A stretch of DNA of 64,000 nucleotides from NCBI RefSeq assembly GCF_024721155.1, contig NZ_JAHVAP010000003.1, positions 558,001-622,000 of the forward strand. The letters run 5' to 3'. Shown here one piece after another: positions 55,638 to 63,232 of this stretch (position 1 is the first letter of the stretch; every line of letters begins with the position of its first letter). Below the pieces are notes generated by a model, which was not told the origin of the DNA, made no database searches, and saw only the letters and a program-made list of their open reading frames with translations. The DNA comes from Mucilaginibacter phenanthrenivorans (GTDB lineage Bacteria; Bacteroidota; Bacteroidia; Sphingobacteriales; Sphingobacteriaceae). A program made the position numbers and the translations under genes.

Positions 55638-56117
55638 TTAATTCGTTTTTGGTTGTGCCTCTTTTTCCTTCTTTAATTTTGCCTGCTCTAACCAATAACA
55701 ATGAGCGGCACAAGCATGAAGCTTGTAATTTTTGTGAACATATCCCAAACTATGACCTTTGGGGTCTAAAATTTCGCACTTGTCTGCGTCGGCATTTTTT
55801 AGCTGAAGTACAACTTCTCCATCTATATTATAGTAATCCCCATTCTTTTTAGCCTTTCCAAGTTTTGTGCCGTCGGCACTGGTTACATTCCCATCCTTAT
55901 CAACAAAATATAGTTTTTGCCCCTTATTGTTCCGGACAATCCCGTTCTTGTCAATATACCCAAGTTTTGTACCACCGTGGTTGTACATCCCTCCTTTGGC
56001 GTTAATAAAAACTTTGTGAGCCGAATCCAACGTGGTTTGCCCTAGTGCGCCGGTAACAACACCTGTCGTAAGCGTTAGTACCATTAATAATAATAAATGC
56101 AGTTTTTTCATGATCAA
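55638..56117 (-). CDS. Secreted protein of short Gly-Lys-Leu repeats
   Basis: The protein has 159 residues, or 157 if it starts at the second Met (56111). It has a signal peptide (LLLLMVLTLTTGVVTGALGQ) and then about five imperfect repeats of 17-20 residues (GTKLGYIDKNGIVRNN, GQKLYFVDKDGNVTSAD, GTKLGKAKKNGDYYNID, ..., GHSLGYVHKNYKLHAC). Each looks like a beta-hairpin with a D/N-G turn. Three Cys lie near the C-terminus (CEIL, HACAAHC). No domain recognised; this is an envelope protein of unknown role. Confidence 0.6.
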   Translation of the reverse strand: MIMKKLHLLLLMVLTLTTGVVTGALGQTTLDSAHKVFINAKGGMYNHGGTKLGYIDKNGIVRNNKGQKLYFVDKDGNVTSADGTKLGKAKKNGDYYNIDGEVVLQLKNADADKCEILDPKGHSLGYVHKNYKLHACAAHCYWLEQAKLKKEKEAQPKTN

Positions 56118-56440
56118 TTTTTTTGTGGGAGTAAATATTACTTATCACAAAAATCCAACAACCTACTTTATATTTCCCTGATCATCAACATGCTAAGAAG
56201 TGATCGTTATCACTTCTTAGCACGGCAGGCCCATTTCACCGCATGACAAATTACCAAAAAAATATTTTGCGCCAATGAGCCACAACCCGGCATATTATTT
56301 ATGCTTCTTAATGGCACCCAATCATTCGATTTTGGGAATCAATTTATTCTGGACGGGCTGGGTTGATATTCTTTTCGGGAAGAAAGGATAATTTATTGAT
56401 ATAAATTGCGAAATATTGGAACCGGGCTGGTTGCGCTGGT
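56118..56440. other. Intergenic, 323 bp, with a perfect 14-bp palindrome
   Basis: It contains the inverted repeat tgctaagaagtgat (56191-56204) / atcacttcttagca (56209-56222) with a 4-nt loop. The repeat is 74 bp upstream of the repeat-protein start and has no T-run, so it could be an operator or a hairpin in the leader. A 38-codon plus-strand frame (56275-56391) is present but weakly supported. Confidence 0.5.
56275..56391 (+). CDS. Possible 38-residue small protein
   Basis: Frame beginning MSHNPAYYLCFLMAPNHSI and ending FWTGWVDILFGKKG. It is aromatic and hydrophobic enough for a membrane-associated peptide. There is no neighbour coupling and no known family, so this is a weak call. Confidence 0.25.
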   Translation: MSHNPAYYLCFLMAPNHSILGINLFWTGWVDILFGKKG

Positions 56441-56554
56441 TTAGATCGCAGCATTAATCACGAGGAAAAAAAGCAAAATTCCAAAAAAAACTATCACTGC
56501 AAAAGCTAAAATATTTATAGCCATTCCAAAAGTGCGCTTAATGTATGCCTTCAT
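56441..56554 (-). CDS. Possible 37-residue single-pass membrane protein
   Basis: ATG at 56554, stop at 56441. The product starts MKAYIKRTFGMAINILAFAV and has one long hydrophobic helix (through IVFFGILLFFLVI) with a basic start, so the N-terminus should be in the cytoplasm. It resembles the many short membrane proteins of Bacteroidota that annotation pipelines miss. No homologue was recognised. Confidence 0.4.
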   Translation of the reverse strand: MKAYIKRTFGMAINILAFAVIVFFGILLFFLVINAAI

Positions 56555-56778
56555 TTTACTGTCATTTAATTATAGTTAAGAAAAATTGAGTTTAAAAATA
56601 CCGTGTATTGCTAATCCAATCCTACCTATTAAGGGCCTATTTTTAACTTTATAAGACATTTCAATCTATAAAGGATTATGCTTGTACCAAATAGCCCCTC
56701 CCTTTATCCTTCCAGGAATGAGCACATCCGCTATATAACAAGGCCGCAGATCAATATGAACATAACGACCGGTATCAA

Positions 56779-57153
56779 CTATCGTGTAAATGCCAGGCAG
56801 TTTTTTACGCAGACAAATAAATTAGGGTCATAAAACCGGTTTTCAAGGTAATTTTCGAGACTAACGTATTCAACCTTTTCCTGGGATTTATCCCGGTAAA
56901 TTGTCATGAAGTATATAAAAGGAATTTGATTAGCAAATAGTTTGCTGAACAACGATAAAAAAACGTCGTAACAACTTAATCCCTCCAGGTTTAATTCACA
57001 TATTACCAAATTCGGCAGTTTTTCGTTAGCAAGTTGAATGGCTTTATCGCCATTGTCTGCTTTAATGACATCATATCCCTCAAGTGTCAAACGCTCAGAA
57101 ATATTTTCTCTTATCACTTTATCCTCTTCTACAACCAATATGCTTTTCCTCAT
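56779..57153 (-). CDS. Degenerate receiver-domain protein (phospho-acceptor Asp replaced by Glu)
   Basis: The 124-residue protein is a stand-alone receiver fold: ILVVEEDKVIRENISERLTL with the acidic pair Glu9-Glu10, LPNLVICELNLEG where the phospho-acceptor would be, and FIYFMT. Position 53 is Glu instead of Asp, and the conserved Lys near the end is missing (NRFYDPNLF instead of KPFDP). It probably cannot be phosphorylated, and the Glu may mimic the active state. It lies 152 bp downstream of the PAS-AraC-PAS-PAS gene on the same strand and may be its partner. Confidence 0.75.
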   Translation of the reverse strand: MRKSILVVEEDKVIRENISERLTLEGYDVIKADNGDKAIQLANEKLPNLVICELNLEGLSCYDVFLSLFSKLFANQIPFIYFMTIYRDKSQEKVEYVSLENYLENRFYDPNLFVCVKNCLAFTR

Positions 57154-57305
57154 GGCGCACTAATTTAGATCAACAAACGTTTGTGAAATTAAGCTTTGCA
57201 GGCTGAAATTAACAACCTATAGAAGACCCTTTTTTACCTATAGAAGACACTGATAAACAAATACTTAAAAAGTAAAATTCACAAGCCATTGCAAGCTTGG
57301 GTATC

Positions 57306-58826
57306 CTAAGAGGTTGAAGACTTCGAAATATGGAAATAATCGGTAATGTCCTGTAATATGCCTGATATCTTTTCGCATTTCCCGTTATACATTTCAGGAT
57401 AACCAATTACTCTAACTCTTTTTAAATTGCCTTTAGCTGTAATTATTTCGGCTTCAAAATCAAACTCATCTCCATCTTCCAGGGCGTTTTTTAACATTTT
57501 TTTGGCCCGGTTACGACTATCCCCTTCCTTATAAAAATTTAAAGCGAGGTTAACTCCCGGGTCAAAACTATCAGGCACTTCAAGAATTTCCTTTAAAACT
57601 TTGCTCCAGATGCCGGTATTAACTTTGAAATTTTTTTTCCATACACCAATCCTTGCCAGCTCACTAGTTTTATTTAGTATAATCGAGATTTTCTTATTCT
57701 CATCCTCCTTATTTTTTAATTCGGTAATATTTTCAGCGAGAACTATTAATCCTCCTACTTCCTTATTCCGTTGATACCATGGGCGAACATCCCACTTCAT
57801 CCAGGCATGTGTCCCATCTTCCATTACTATAAAATCTTCTCTGTTGCTTTTAATATTATCAGCCAGGCACCATTTAAGCATTTCGTCGTATTTCGACTCA
57901 AATCCCGGAAGCAAATCATAAGCATGTTGCCCTATAAGATTCTTCTCACGCAGATCAAATTCCGTTATCCACTTTTGCGATATTGCTAAAAAGCGCAATT
58001 CGTTATCAAGCATAGCAATTGCCATTGGACATTGCTCAATGAAGGTGCGGTACCTTTCGTCATTCTCCTTTTGAATTTCAAGAATTTTATTTTTTTCAGC
58101 GTTCTCTTTGACAAATTTTTTGTAGCAAGCAGAAAAATTCGAAGGGTTAGAAAAATTAAGCATTAAGGCCATCTGGCTTTTGTTACACTTTTTTTTTGTA
58201 AAGTAGTTGTGGGCAAGCTCCATTTGAAGATTTCGGAAATAGGCAAAAACCGTCAAATCAAATTCTTCTTTAAAATCCCGTTTAAGCTTCGATTCAGAAA
58301 CGAAATGCATTTTTGCAAGTCGCGTTATTCCCGGAAAACCAGTTAAAAGTGATGCCTTCAAGGTTTCCAATACACCATCTAAAAATTTGTTTTGTACCCG
58401 TAGGAAGTCTTCGGGTTCGTCCGATTGTGAGTTACGATTACTTTGATTTCCGCTGTGCAATGGACTAATATCGGCGACATGAACATAAAAACCGACTACT
58501 GTACCACCGTTATAATCAGGAAAATAGCTTGCTCTTGAATTTCTGATCTCACCAGATGGAAGCGTTATGGTACGATTAAAGACCTGCGTTTTTCCTTTTA
58601 ACGCCGCATCAATGTAAACCAAATTTTTTTCATATAACGGACCCAATAATTGCCGGATATTCATTTTATCTATCATTTCTTCGGGTGAAACCCCAAACCA
58701 GGTTTTATAAGCGTTGTTAGCAAACTTGCAAACCAGGTTTCTGTCCCAATAGGCCAACATTGCATTCGTATGTTCTGCCACATCGAATCCCATTTCAATG
58801 AGGTTTTTATGTATATATTCAGACAT
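57306..58826 (-). CDS. PAS - AraC-like HTH - PAS - PAS protein of unusual order
   Basis: The 506-residue protein has PAS 1 at about residues 12-125 (AYWDRNLVCKFANNAYKTWF, ASYFPDYNGGTVVGFYVHVA). An AraC-type HTH follows at about 160-245 (LAKMHFVSESKLKRDFKEEF, ALMLNFSNPSNFSACYKKF). PAS 2 is at about 255-370 (IAMLDNELRFLAISQKWITE, WDVRPWYQRNKEVGGLIVLA) and PAS 3 at about 385-500 (LARIGVWKKNF..., RVRVIGYPEMYNGKCEKISG). There is no kinase or catalytic domain, so this is likely a cytoplasmic ligand- or redox-sensing transcription factor. Having the DNA-binding domain between sensor domains instead of at the end is unusual. Confidence 0.75.
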   Translation of the reverse strand: MSEYIHKNLIEMGFDVAEHTNAMLAYWDRNLVCKFANNAYKTWFGVSPEEMIDKMNIRQLLGPLYEKNLVYIDAALKGKTQVFNRTITLPSGEIRNSRASYFPDYNGGTVVGFYVHVADISPLHSGNQSNRNSQSDEPEDFLRVQNKFLDGVLETLKASLLTGFPGITRLAKMHFVSESKLKRDFKEEFDLTVFAYFRNLQMELAHNYFTKKKCNKSQMALMLNFSNPSNFSACYKKFVKENAEKNKILEIQKENDERYRTFIEQCPMAIAMLDNELRFLAISQKWITEFDLREKNLIGQHAYDLLPGFESKYDEMLKWCLADNIKSNREDFIVMEDGTHAWMKWDVRPWYQRNKEVGGLIVLAENITELKNKEDENKKISIILNKTSELARIGVWKKNFKVNTGIWSKVLKEILEVPDSFDPGVNLALNFYKEGDSRNRAKKMLKNALEDGDEFDFEAEIITAKGNLKRVRVIGYPEMYNGKCEKISGILQDITDYFHISKSSTS

Positions 58827-59014
58827 TCACAATTAATTTAAGGCAACGAATTTCTTTTGAATGTAGCTAATGCTGGTTTTAAAAAAAATGACCCGCGTCA
58901 TTATTTGGCGATTGCGGATTAGGCGAAAACGGTTTAAATAATTAGCAATCAAAGTATTTGAAACGGCCTAAAGAGATACCTGAAACAAGCTTTGTTTAGA
59001 GATGCTGCTGGATT

Positions 59015-59758
59015 TCAGTGGCCTGTAGCCCGAAGGTAGAAATTATTGGTTAGAGCCTCGATAGCTGCTTTTAACAGGCATTGTTGTTCTTCCAATTGGC
59101 CGATGATGGCTGCATCGTTATCGGGCAGCCCCACGCTCAATATTTGATCATGCCATCTACCGATCGTTTCCTGTACCTGGTTTAGGTACGCTGTATCCAG
59201 ACTGATGGCAACCACTGTCCGGACCGCCTGATAATTGTACAACAGCACTTTGATCCGCTTGCGGCATGTATGCAGATACTCAGCTGATGGCTGTGCCGCC
59301 AGGTCGCGTGCTATTTGCCGCAGCTGGCTTTCGTAAAATAGGCGGATCTGTTTATTTCTGATGGATTTCAATTTTGTTTTAAGCTCGTGGCGCACTTTTT
59401 TGATGTCCTTCAAATGTTTATCGACCAATAAGCGGAAGCTTTGGGCGGCTTTATCAGCCGGCTGGCGTCGCTGCGTCAACTCCCCGGCGATATACACATT
59501 TCGCAACTCGCCGGCCTGTTTAAAAACTTTTTTGACCGGCTTAAAACAGGGGACAAGTTTTGCATGATGGCTCGTTTGATCCGACAAAATCAACAAGGCT
59601 TGCAATTTTTTGACCTGTACCCGGAACTTGTGCAGGTCCTCCTGCTCCCCTATCTTCAAATAAGATTTGAGGCAACTTTTCATCCCTTTCCACTCGCGGT
59701 CAAAATACTTAACGGCTGTCTTCTTTTTCATATTGCTGGAGGGTTCCGGGCAGGTCAA
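59015..59758 (-). CDS. CHAD-domain protein
   Basis: The protein has 247 residues from 59758, or 238 from the more likely start at 59731 (MKKKTAVKYFDREWKGMK). CHAD landmarks are the basic helix HKFRVQVKKLQALLIL, KPVKKVFKQAGELRNVYIAG and a second half with LHTCRKRIKVLLYNYQAV and LNQVQETIGRWHD. Conserved His, Arg and Lys line the central pore of this helical fold and bind polyphosphate. It sits at the end of a cluster of universal stress and BON proteins. The predicted role is binding or storing polyphosphate during stress; no triphosphatase (CYTH) domain is fused. Confidence 0.85.
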   Translation of the reverse strand: MTCPEPSSNMKKKTAVKYFDREWKGMKSCLKSYLKIGEQEDLHKFRVQVKKLQALLILSDQTSHHAKLVPCFKPVKKVFKQAGELRNVYIAGELTQRRQPADKAAQSFRLLVDKHLKDIKKVRHELKTKLKSIRNKQIRLFYESQLRQIARDLAAQPSAEYLHTCRKRIKVLLYNYQAVRTVVAISLDTAYLNQVQETIGRWHDQILSVGLPDNDAAIIGQLEEQQCLLKAAIEALTNNFYLRATGH

Positions 59759-59861
59759 TACCCTTGCCTAAAAGGGCTTGAACACTCGCCGGTATCCCTA
59801 AGCCCCGAGCGATTTGCCCCTTCATCAACTTTGTTAGTTTGATCTCTCATCGCCATCATGT

Positions 59862-60698
59862 TTACCGGTGGGCGATGAATACCGGCAAGTTATTAATTTT
59901 GATTACCATTTCAGCCGTGCTTGCTTTAAAAAGACTGGATAGCCAGTTCCGTCCGAACGCGCCCATCACCAGGCATGCGTTAATCTGGCGCAGCGTATAA
60001 TCAAACAGTTCATCCTCCGGTTTTCCGTGCAGGTCCTTAAAATTGATCCGGCTGTAATGTTCCTTCAGGTATTCATACAATTTTTCCTTTTGCCCTTCGC
60101 TGAATGCCGCGTCTTTGTCGGCCTGTAGTACTGTAATTTCAGCGTCCTTCAGTTCAGGAAATAAATACGTGAATTGCTTGATCGCAAATACAGATGAAGC
60201 GTTCCCATCATAGGCAAATAGGATCTTGTCAATCGGTTTAGATTGGTAAGAAGCGACAATCACGGGGCATTCAGCCTTAGTCAACAGCTCTTTTACCAAA
60301 CCGGCAGGCTTATCCAAAGGCGAGGATGCGAATACCATTGGTCCGGTAATAATAATATCCGCATACCGGCTTTCGGCGATCAATTCTTCCGCTGGGATGC
60401 CCTGATCGCGGTGGACCCGACAGGCGATGCCTTGCGCTTCGCACACAGTTTTAAATGTCCGGATACTTTCCGTGCTGGCCCGGTTCTTAAATTCTGTTTC
60501 AGGCAGATCGCGGTTATCGATTGTTTCCACAAAGACGCTGCCATACGCGAATTTTACGCCGGGTGTAAGTTCGGCAGGAAGATTCTCCAGAAAAATACCT
60601 GTTAGCCCGGACCGGCTGAGCCGGGCAAGATAACAGCCGAATGCAATGCTTTGCTGGTCCGGTTTTTCTGCTTCTATCGCAATCATTAACTTTTTCAT
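59862..60698 (-). CDS. Tandem universal stress protein
   Basis: The 278-residue protein has two USP domains. The first starts KKLMIAIEAEKPDQQSIAFG and contains ADIIITGPMVFASS. The second starts DKILFAYDGNASSVFAIKQF and ends LVMGAFGRNWLSSLFKASTA, close to the ATP-binding G-x2-G-x(9)-G/S pattern. It is cytoplasmic. Two further USP genes (62029 and 63233) lie in the same cluster, suggesting one response. The trigger is unknown; nutrient, redox or envelope stress are usual for the family. Confidence 0.88.
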   Translation of the reverse strand: MKKLMIAIEAEKPDQQSIAFGCYLARLSRSGLTGIFLENLPAELTPGVKFAYGSVFVETIDNRDLPETEFKNRASTESIRTFKTVCEAQGIACRVHRDQGIPAEELIAESRYADIIITGPMVFASSPLDKPAGLVKELLTKAECPVIVASYQSKPIDKILFAYDGNASSVFAIKQFTYLFPELKDAEITVLQADKDAAFSEGQKEKLYEYLKEHYSRINFKDLHGKPEDELFDYTLRQINACLVMGAFGRNWLSSLFKASTAEMVIKINNLPVFIAHR

Positions 60699-60858
60699 AG
60701 AATTTATGTTTAAAAAGAAGCTCCCGCAAACTGTATTCGCGAAAGCTTCCCCATTTTGTGAGTTGGTTTTAGTCAGGGGTTTAAATAAATTCCCCGTTTT
60801 CGTTAAGTTTTACCTTCATACGCTTGTCGCCATTCTCTAACAGAAGCTTTTAAATGGA

Positions 60859-61527
60859 TCAAAACGCAAATTCCGGTTCCTCAATGGCCAGGTTGTTTTC
60901 CACCTGGTAAACACCAGGCGCTGCCCAGGCCACGTCCTCAGCGTCTTCGCTTTCGGCGAATGAGCGCACGGTACCTGTCAAAATGACTTTGTTGCCGATC
61001 GTGCTCACGTTTACCCTGCCGGCATCAACAGTAGCGTTCCTGCGGAACGCAGCCGTGATCTTTTGTTCAAGTTCAAATGGATTCAGTTTTGGTTTGATGG
61101 AGATCAGGTTAACCACCGAACGTACACCGGAAAGATTTTGGATGGCCGTCCTGGCGTTCGCCCGCTGGTATTCCCATTGCAGTTCGCCTTCCAGGGTTAC
61201 AATTCCGTCTTCCACCTTTATTTTTATTTTTTCTTCTGGCACGGCTGAATGCCATTTAAGGGCATTAAACACCGCTTCTGCGATTTCGGCATCTGTTTTA
61301 CGATAAGCGGGTGACACACCGATCTGGATGTCTTCGGTTATCGCCTTAACACCGGATACTTTTTTCGCCGCTCTTTCGGCGCTTAATTTTTTGGGGAAAG
61401 AATCAACAATTCCTGAAAGGGTTACAATACCGTTTTTTACGGCAACCCCGATCTCGGATGAATTCAGAAATGGCTGCCATTTCAGTTCGTCCATCACGTC
61501 TTTTTGGATTTGAATGTCTGTTTTCAT
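60859..61527 (-). CDS. Triple BON-domain protein
   Basis: The 222-residue protein has no signal peptide, so it is probably cytoplasmic, unlike secreted OsmY. It has three BON repeats: VMDELKWQPFLNSSEIGVAV with GIVTLSGIVDSFPKKLSAER; VFNALKWHSAVPEEKIKIKV with GIVTLEGELQWEYQRANART; and KITAAFRRNATVDAGRVNVS with NKVILTGTVRSFAESEDAED. BON domains bind lipid or cap membranes. It lies between two universal stress protein genes. Confidence 0.88.
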   Translation of the reverse strand: MKTDIQIQKDVMDELKWQPFLNSSEIGVAVKNGIVTLSGIVDSFPKKLSAERAAKKVSGVKAITEDIQIGVSPAYRKTDAEIAEAVFNALKWHSAVPEEKIKIKVEDGIVTLEGELQWEYQRANARTAIQNLSGVRSVVNLISIKPKLNPFELEQKITAAFRRNATVDAGRVNVSTIGNKVILTGTVRSFAESEDAEDVAWAAPGVYQVENNLAIEEPEFAF

Positions 61528-61599
61528 AACCTATCTTTTAAGATGTAATTAATTACAGGCAAAGTACCGTGCTATAAGCAAATTATACCATGATAGCGG

Positions 61600-61815
61600 T
61601 CAGTCGCTTTTCTGATACTCATCACTATTGTTCTCGGCCAGGCCGCGGGAGGTCAAGCGCAGGTCCATTTCCTTTTTATCAGAGCTGCGGCCCCAAAAAA
61701 GGTTAACAATAAAAGACTGTTCTTCATGGCGAAAAATGATATTGCTTTCCGTACTGATTGGGACATACATTGGCTTAATATGCTTAAGATCAGTTATTTG
61801 CGTGTCGATCATCAT
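61600..61815 (-). CDS. Possible small protein, 71 residues
   Basis: Begins MMIDTQITDLKHIKPMYVPI and continues SNIIFRHEEQSFIVNLFWGR, with a charged, Asp-rich end. It is not membrane-spanning and resembles no family I know. It is divergent from the small gene at 61865 with a 49-bp gap and lies 72 bp upstream of the BON gene on the same strand. The composition is plausible for a real protein; support is moderate. Confidence 0.4.
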   Translation of the reverse strand: MMIDTQITDLKHIKPMYVPISTESNIIFRHEEQSFIVNLFWGRSSDKKEMDLRLTSRGLAENNSDEYQKSD

Positions 61816-61864
61816 TCTTCAACCCAGCGCCCATGTTAACTTTGAAGGTATCAAATTCAGGATT

Positions 61865-62032
61865 ATGCTTAACAGGAATAACTCGAGTCCTTCTGTCGGC
61901 GGCAGGCGTCCGCTGGAAACGGAATACCCCCTGTGCGAAAAAGACGAACAAGCCCGCGGGATAGAACATATGAAAAAAATGCAAAAGGAAGCACTTAAAT
62001 TATGGCGGGCATTAAAAAAGAAAAGCAAATGA
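61865..62032 (+). CDS. Small basic protein coupled to a universal stress protein gene
   Basis: The 55-residue protein starts at 61865 (MLNRNNSSPSVGGRRPLETE) and ends in a Lys-rich helix (MKKMQKEALKLWRALKKKSK). Its TGA overlaps the ATG of the following USP gene (ATGA), so the two are translationally coupled. The frame reaches back to 61628, but that part runs antisense to the 61600-61815 gene and looks non-coding. I do not recognise the family. Confidence 0.5.
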   Translation: MLNRNNSSPSVGGRRPLETEYPLCEKDEQARGIEHMKKMQKEALKLWRALKKKSK

Positions 62033-62904
62033 AAAAGCTACTTGTACTCACTGATTTTACAGCAAATGCGGCCCATGCCGCCATTGCTGCTGTTCGTCTT
62101 TGCGGAAAATTAAACACCGATTTACTGTTATATCATACGGTTCAATACATTCCGGTTGTCCCTGATTATAACGCTGGTTCTTATGTAACAGTAACGGCAG
62201 GTATACTTTTCAAAGACACTGAAGAAAACTTGAGCAGGGAGGCGGCATCGCTCAGATCACTGGAACAGAATTTCCCTGGTTACCAACCGCGAATCAGCTA
62301 TGTAAATGGCGAGGGGGACTTGAGTGAAAATATTAAAGCGCTTTCCGGTCAGCAGGATATTCGGCTAGTGGTTATGGGCGGCAGATCCGGCGGAGCGCTG
62401 GATCACTTGATTACCGGCAGCGACACCGCTGCTGTAATCAGGAAAGCAAGGAAACCGGTGCTGATTATCCCGGAGAAAGTGGAGCTTACCGAGCTAAAAA
62501 AAGTTGTTTTTGCCACAGATTTTGGCGTCGCCGATATTTCCGCGGTAAACTACTTGCTGGAGATAGCGCCGCCGCTCGGTTTTAAACTGGAGGTCGTGCA
62601 TGTTGTTCGGCCCGGCGAAGTGGTTACTGAAATTCAGCCGGAGGTCGCTTTTCGGAAATATCTTAACCACCTGGATAGCTACCAGATAACTTACAGGCAA
62701 CTATCTGGCGACCGGATCAGTCAACGGCTGCAGGATTACTGCCACGAAACCGGTGCCTGTTTGCTCGCGATGACGCCTGGCCATCATGATTTTATTTTTC
62801 GGGTATTTGGTCATAGTGAAACAAAGGAGACCATTGCTCAACACGGCTTAGCAGTTTTAATCTTTCCACCTGACTTTGAAAAAAATAATTCTTTATCTAG
62901 TTGA
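62029..62904 (+). CDS. Tandem universal stress protein
   Basis: The start at 62029 (MKKLLVLTDFTANAAHAAIA) is chosen because it gives the canonical USP N-terminus and overlaps the small gene's stop. An upstream ATG at 62002 would only add MAGIKKEKQ. The protein is about 291 residues in two USP domains. The first ends VVMGGRSGGALDHLITGSD with a good ATP-loop pattern (G-x2-G-x(9)-G-S). The second begins KKVVFATDFGVADISAVNYL and ends FRVFGHSETKETIAQHGLAV. It is cytoplasmic and part of the stress cluster. Confidence 0.88.
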   Translation: MKKLLVLTDFTANAAHAAIAAVRLCGKLNTDLLLYHTVQYIPVVPDYNAGSYVTVTAGILFKDTEENLSREAASLRSLEQNFPGYQPRISYVNGEGDLSENIKALSGQQDIRLVVMGGRSGGALDHLITGSDTAAVIRKARKPVLIIPEKVELTELKKVVFATDFGVADISAVNYLLEIAPPLGFKLEVVHVVRPGEVVTEIQPEVAFRKYLNHLDSYQITYRQLSGDRISQRLQDYCHETGACLLAMTPGHHDFIFRVFGHSETKETIAQHGLAVLIFPPDFEKNNSLSS

Positions 62905-63056
62905 CCACAGAAACAATTATAGTTTTTCATTTTTTTTATTAAGAACCTCATTTTTTAGGGGCGGTCAATAGAAACAGCCGTGTTAGTTTACAACAAGTTC
63001 TTTAGGGGATGCACGGATCCCGTTTTTAAACAATAAGGCCAGGCGGATGAACGATA

Positions 63057-63089
63057 CAAAAAAAGCCGCAAATCTCGCGATTTGCAGCT
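63057..63089 (-). terminator. Intrinsic terminator after the last universal stress protein gene
   Basis: On the minus strand AAGCTGCAAATC and GATTTGCGGCTT form a 12-bp stem with one G-U pair and loop GCGA, followed by TTTTTTT. It lies about 145 bp after the stop of the gene at 63233. On the plus strand the stem has a mismatch and no T-run. Confidence 0.78.
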
Positions 63090-63232
63090 TGGGTATAACT
63101 AAAAATTGGAGCAACGGCTTTTCAACCCTGGCCGGGCTGGTACATTCTTTTTTCAACCGGCTGATAATATTCATTCAAATTTTCGGGGATCCTTGCATTA
63201 TAACCTAAAACTTGCCTTAAGTCCTGGTGAAA

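Noticed and set aside
61628..61864. 5' part of the long frame ending at 62032
   Set aside because: It runs antisense to the 61600-61815 frame and has no sensible N-terminus; the ATG at 61865 gives a compact protein coupled to the USP gene.
62983..63174. 63-codon minus-strand frame after the last USP gene
   Set aside because: It contains the terminator hairpin and T-run, so it is downstream of the transcription unit.
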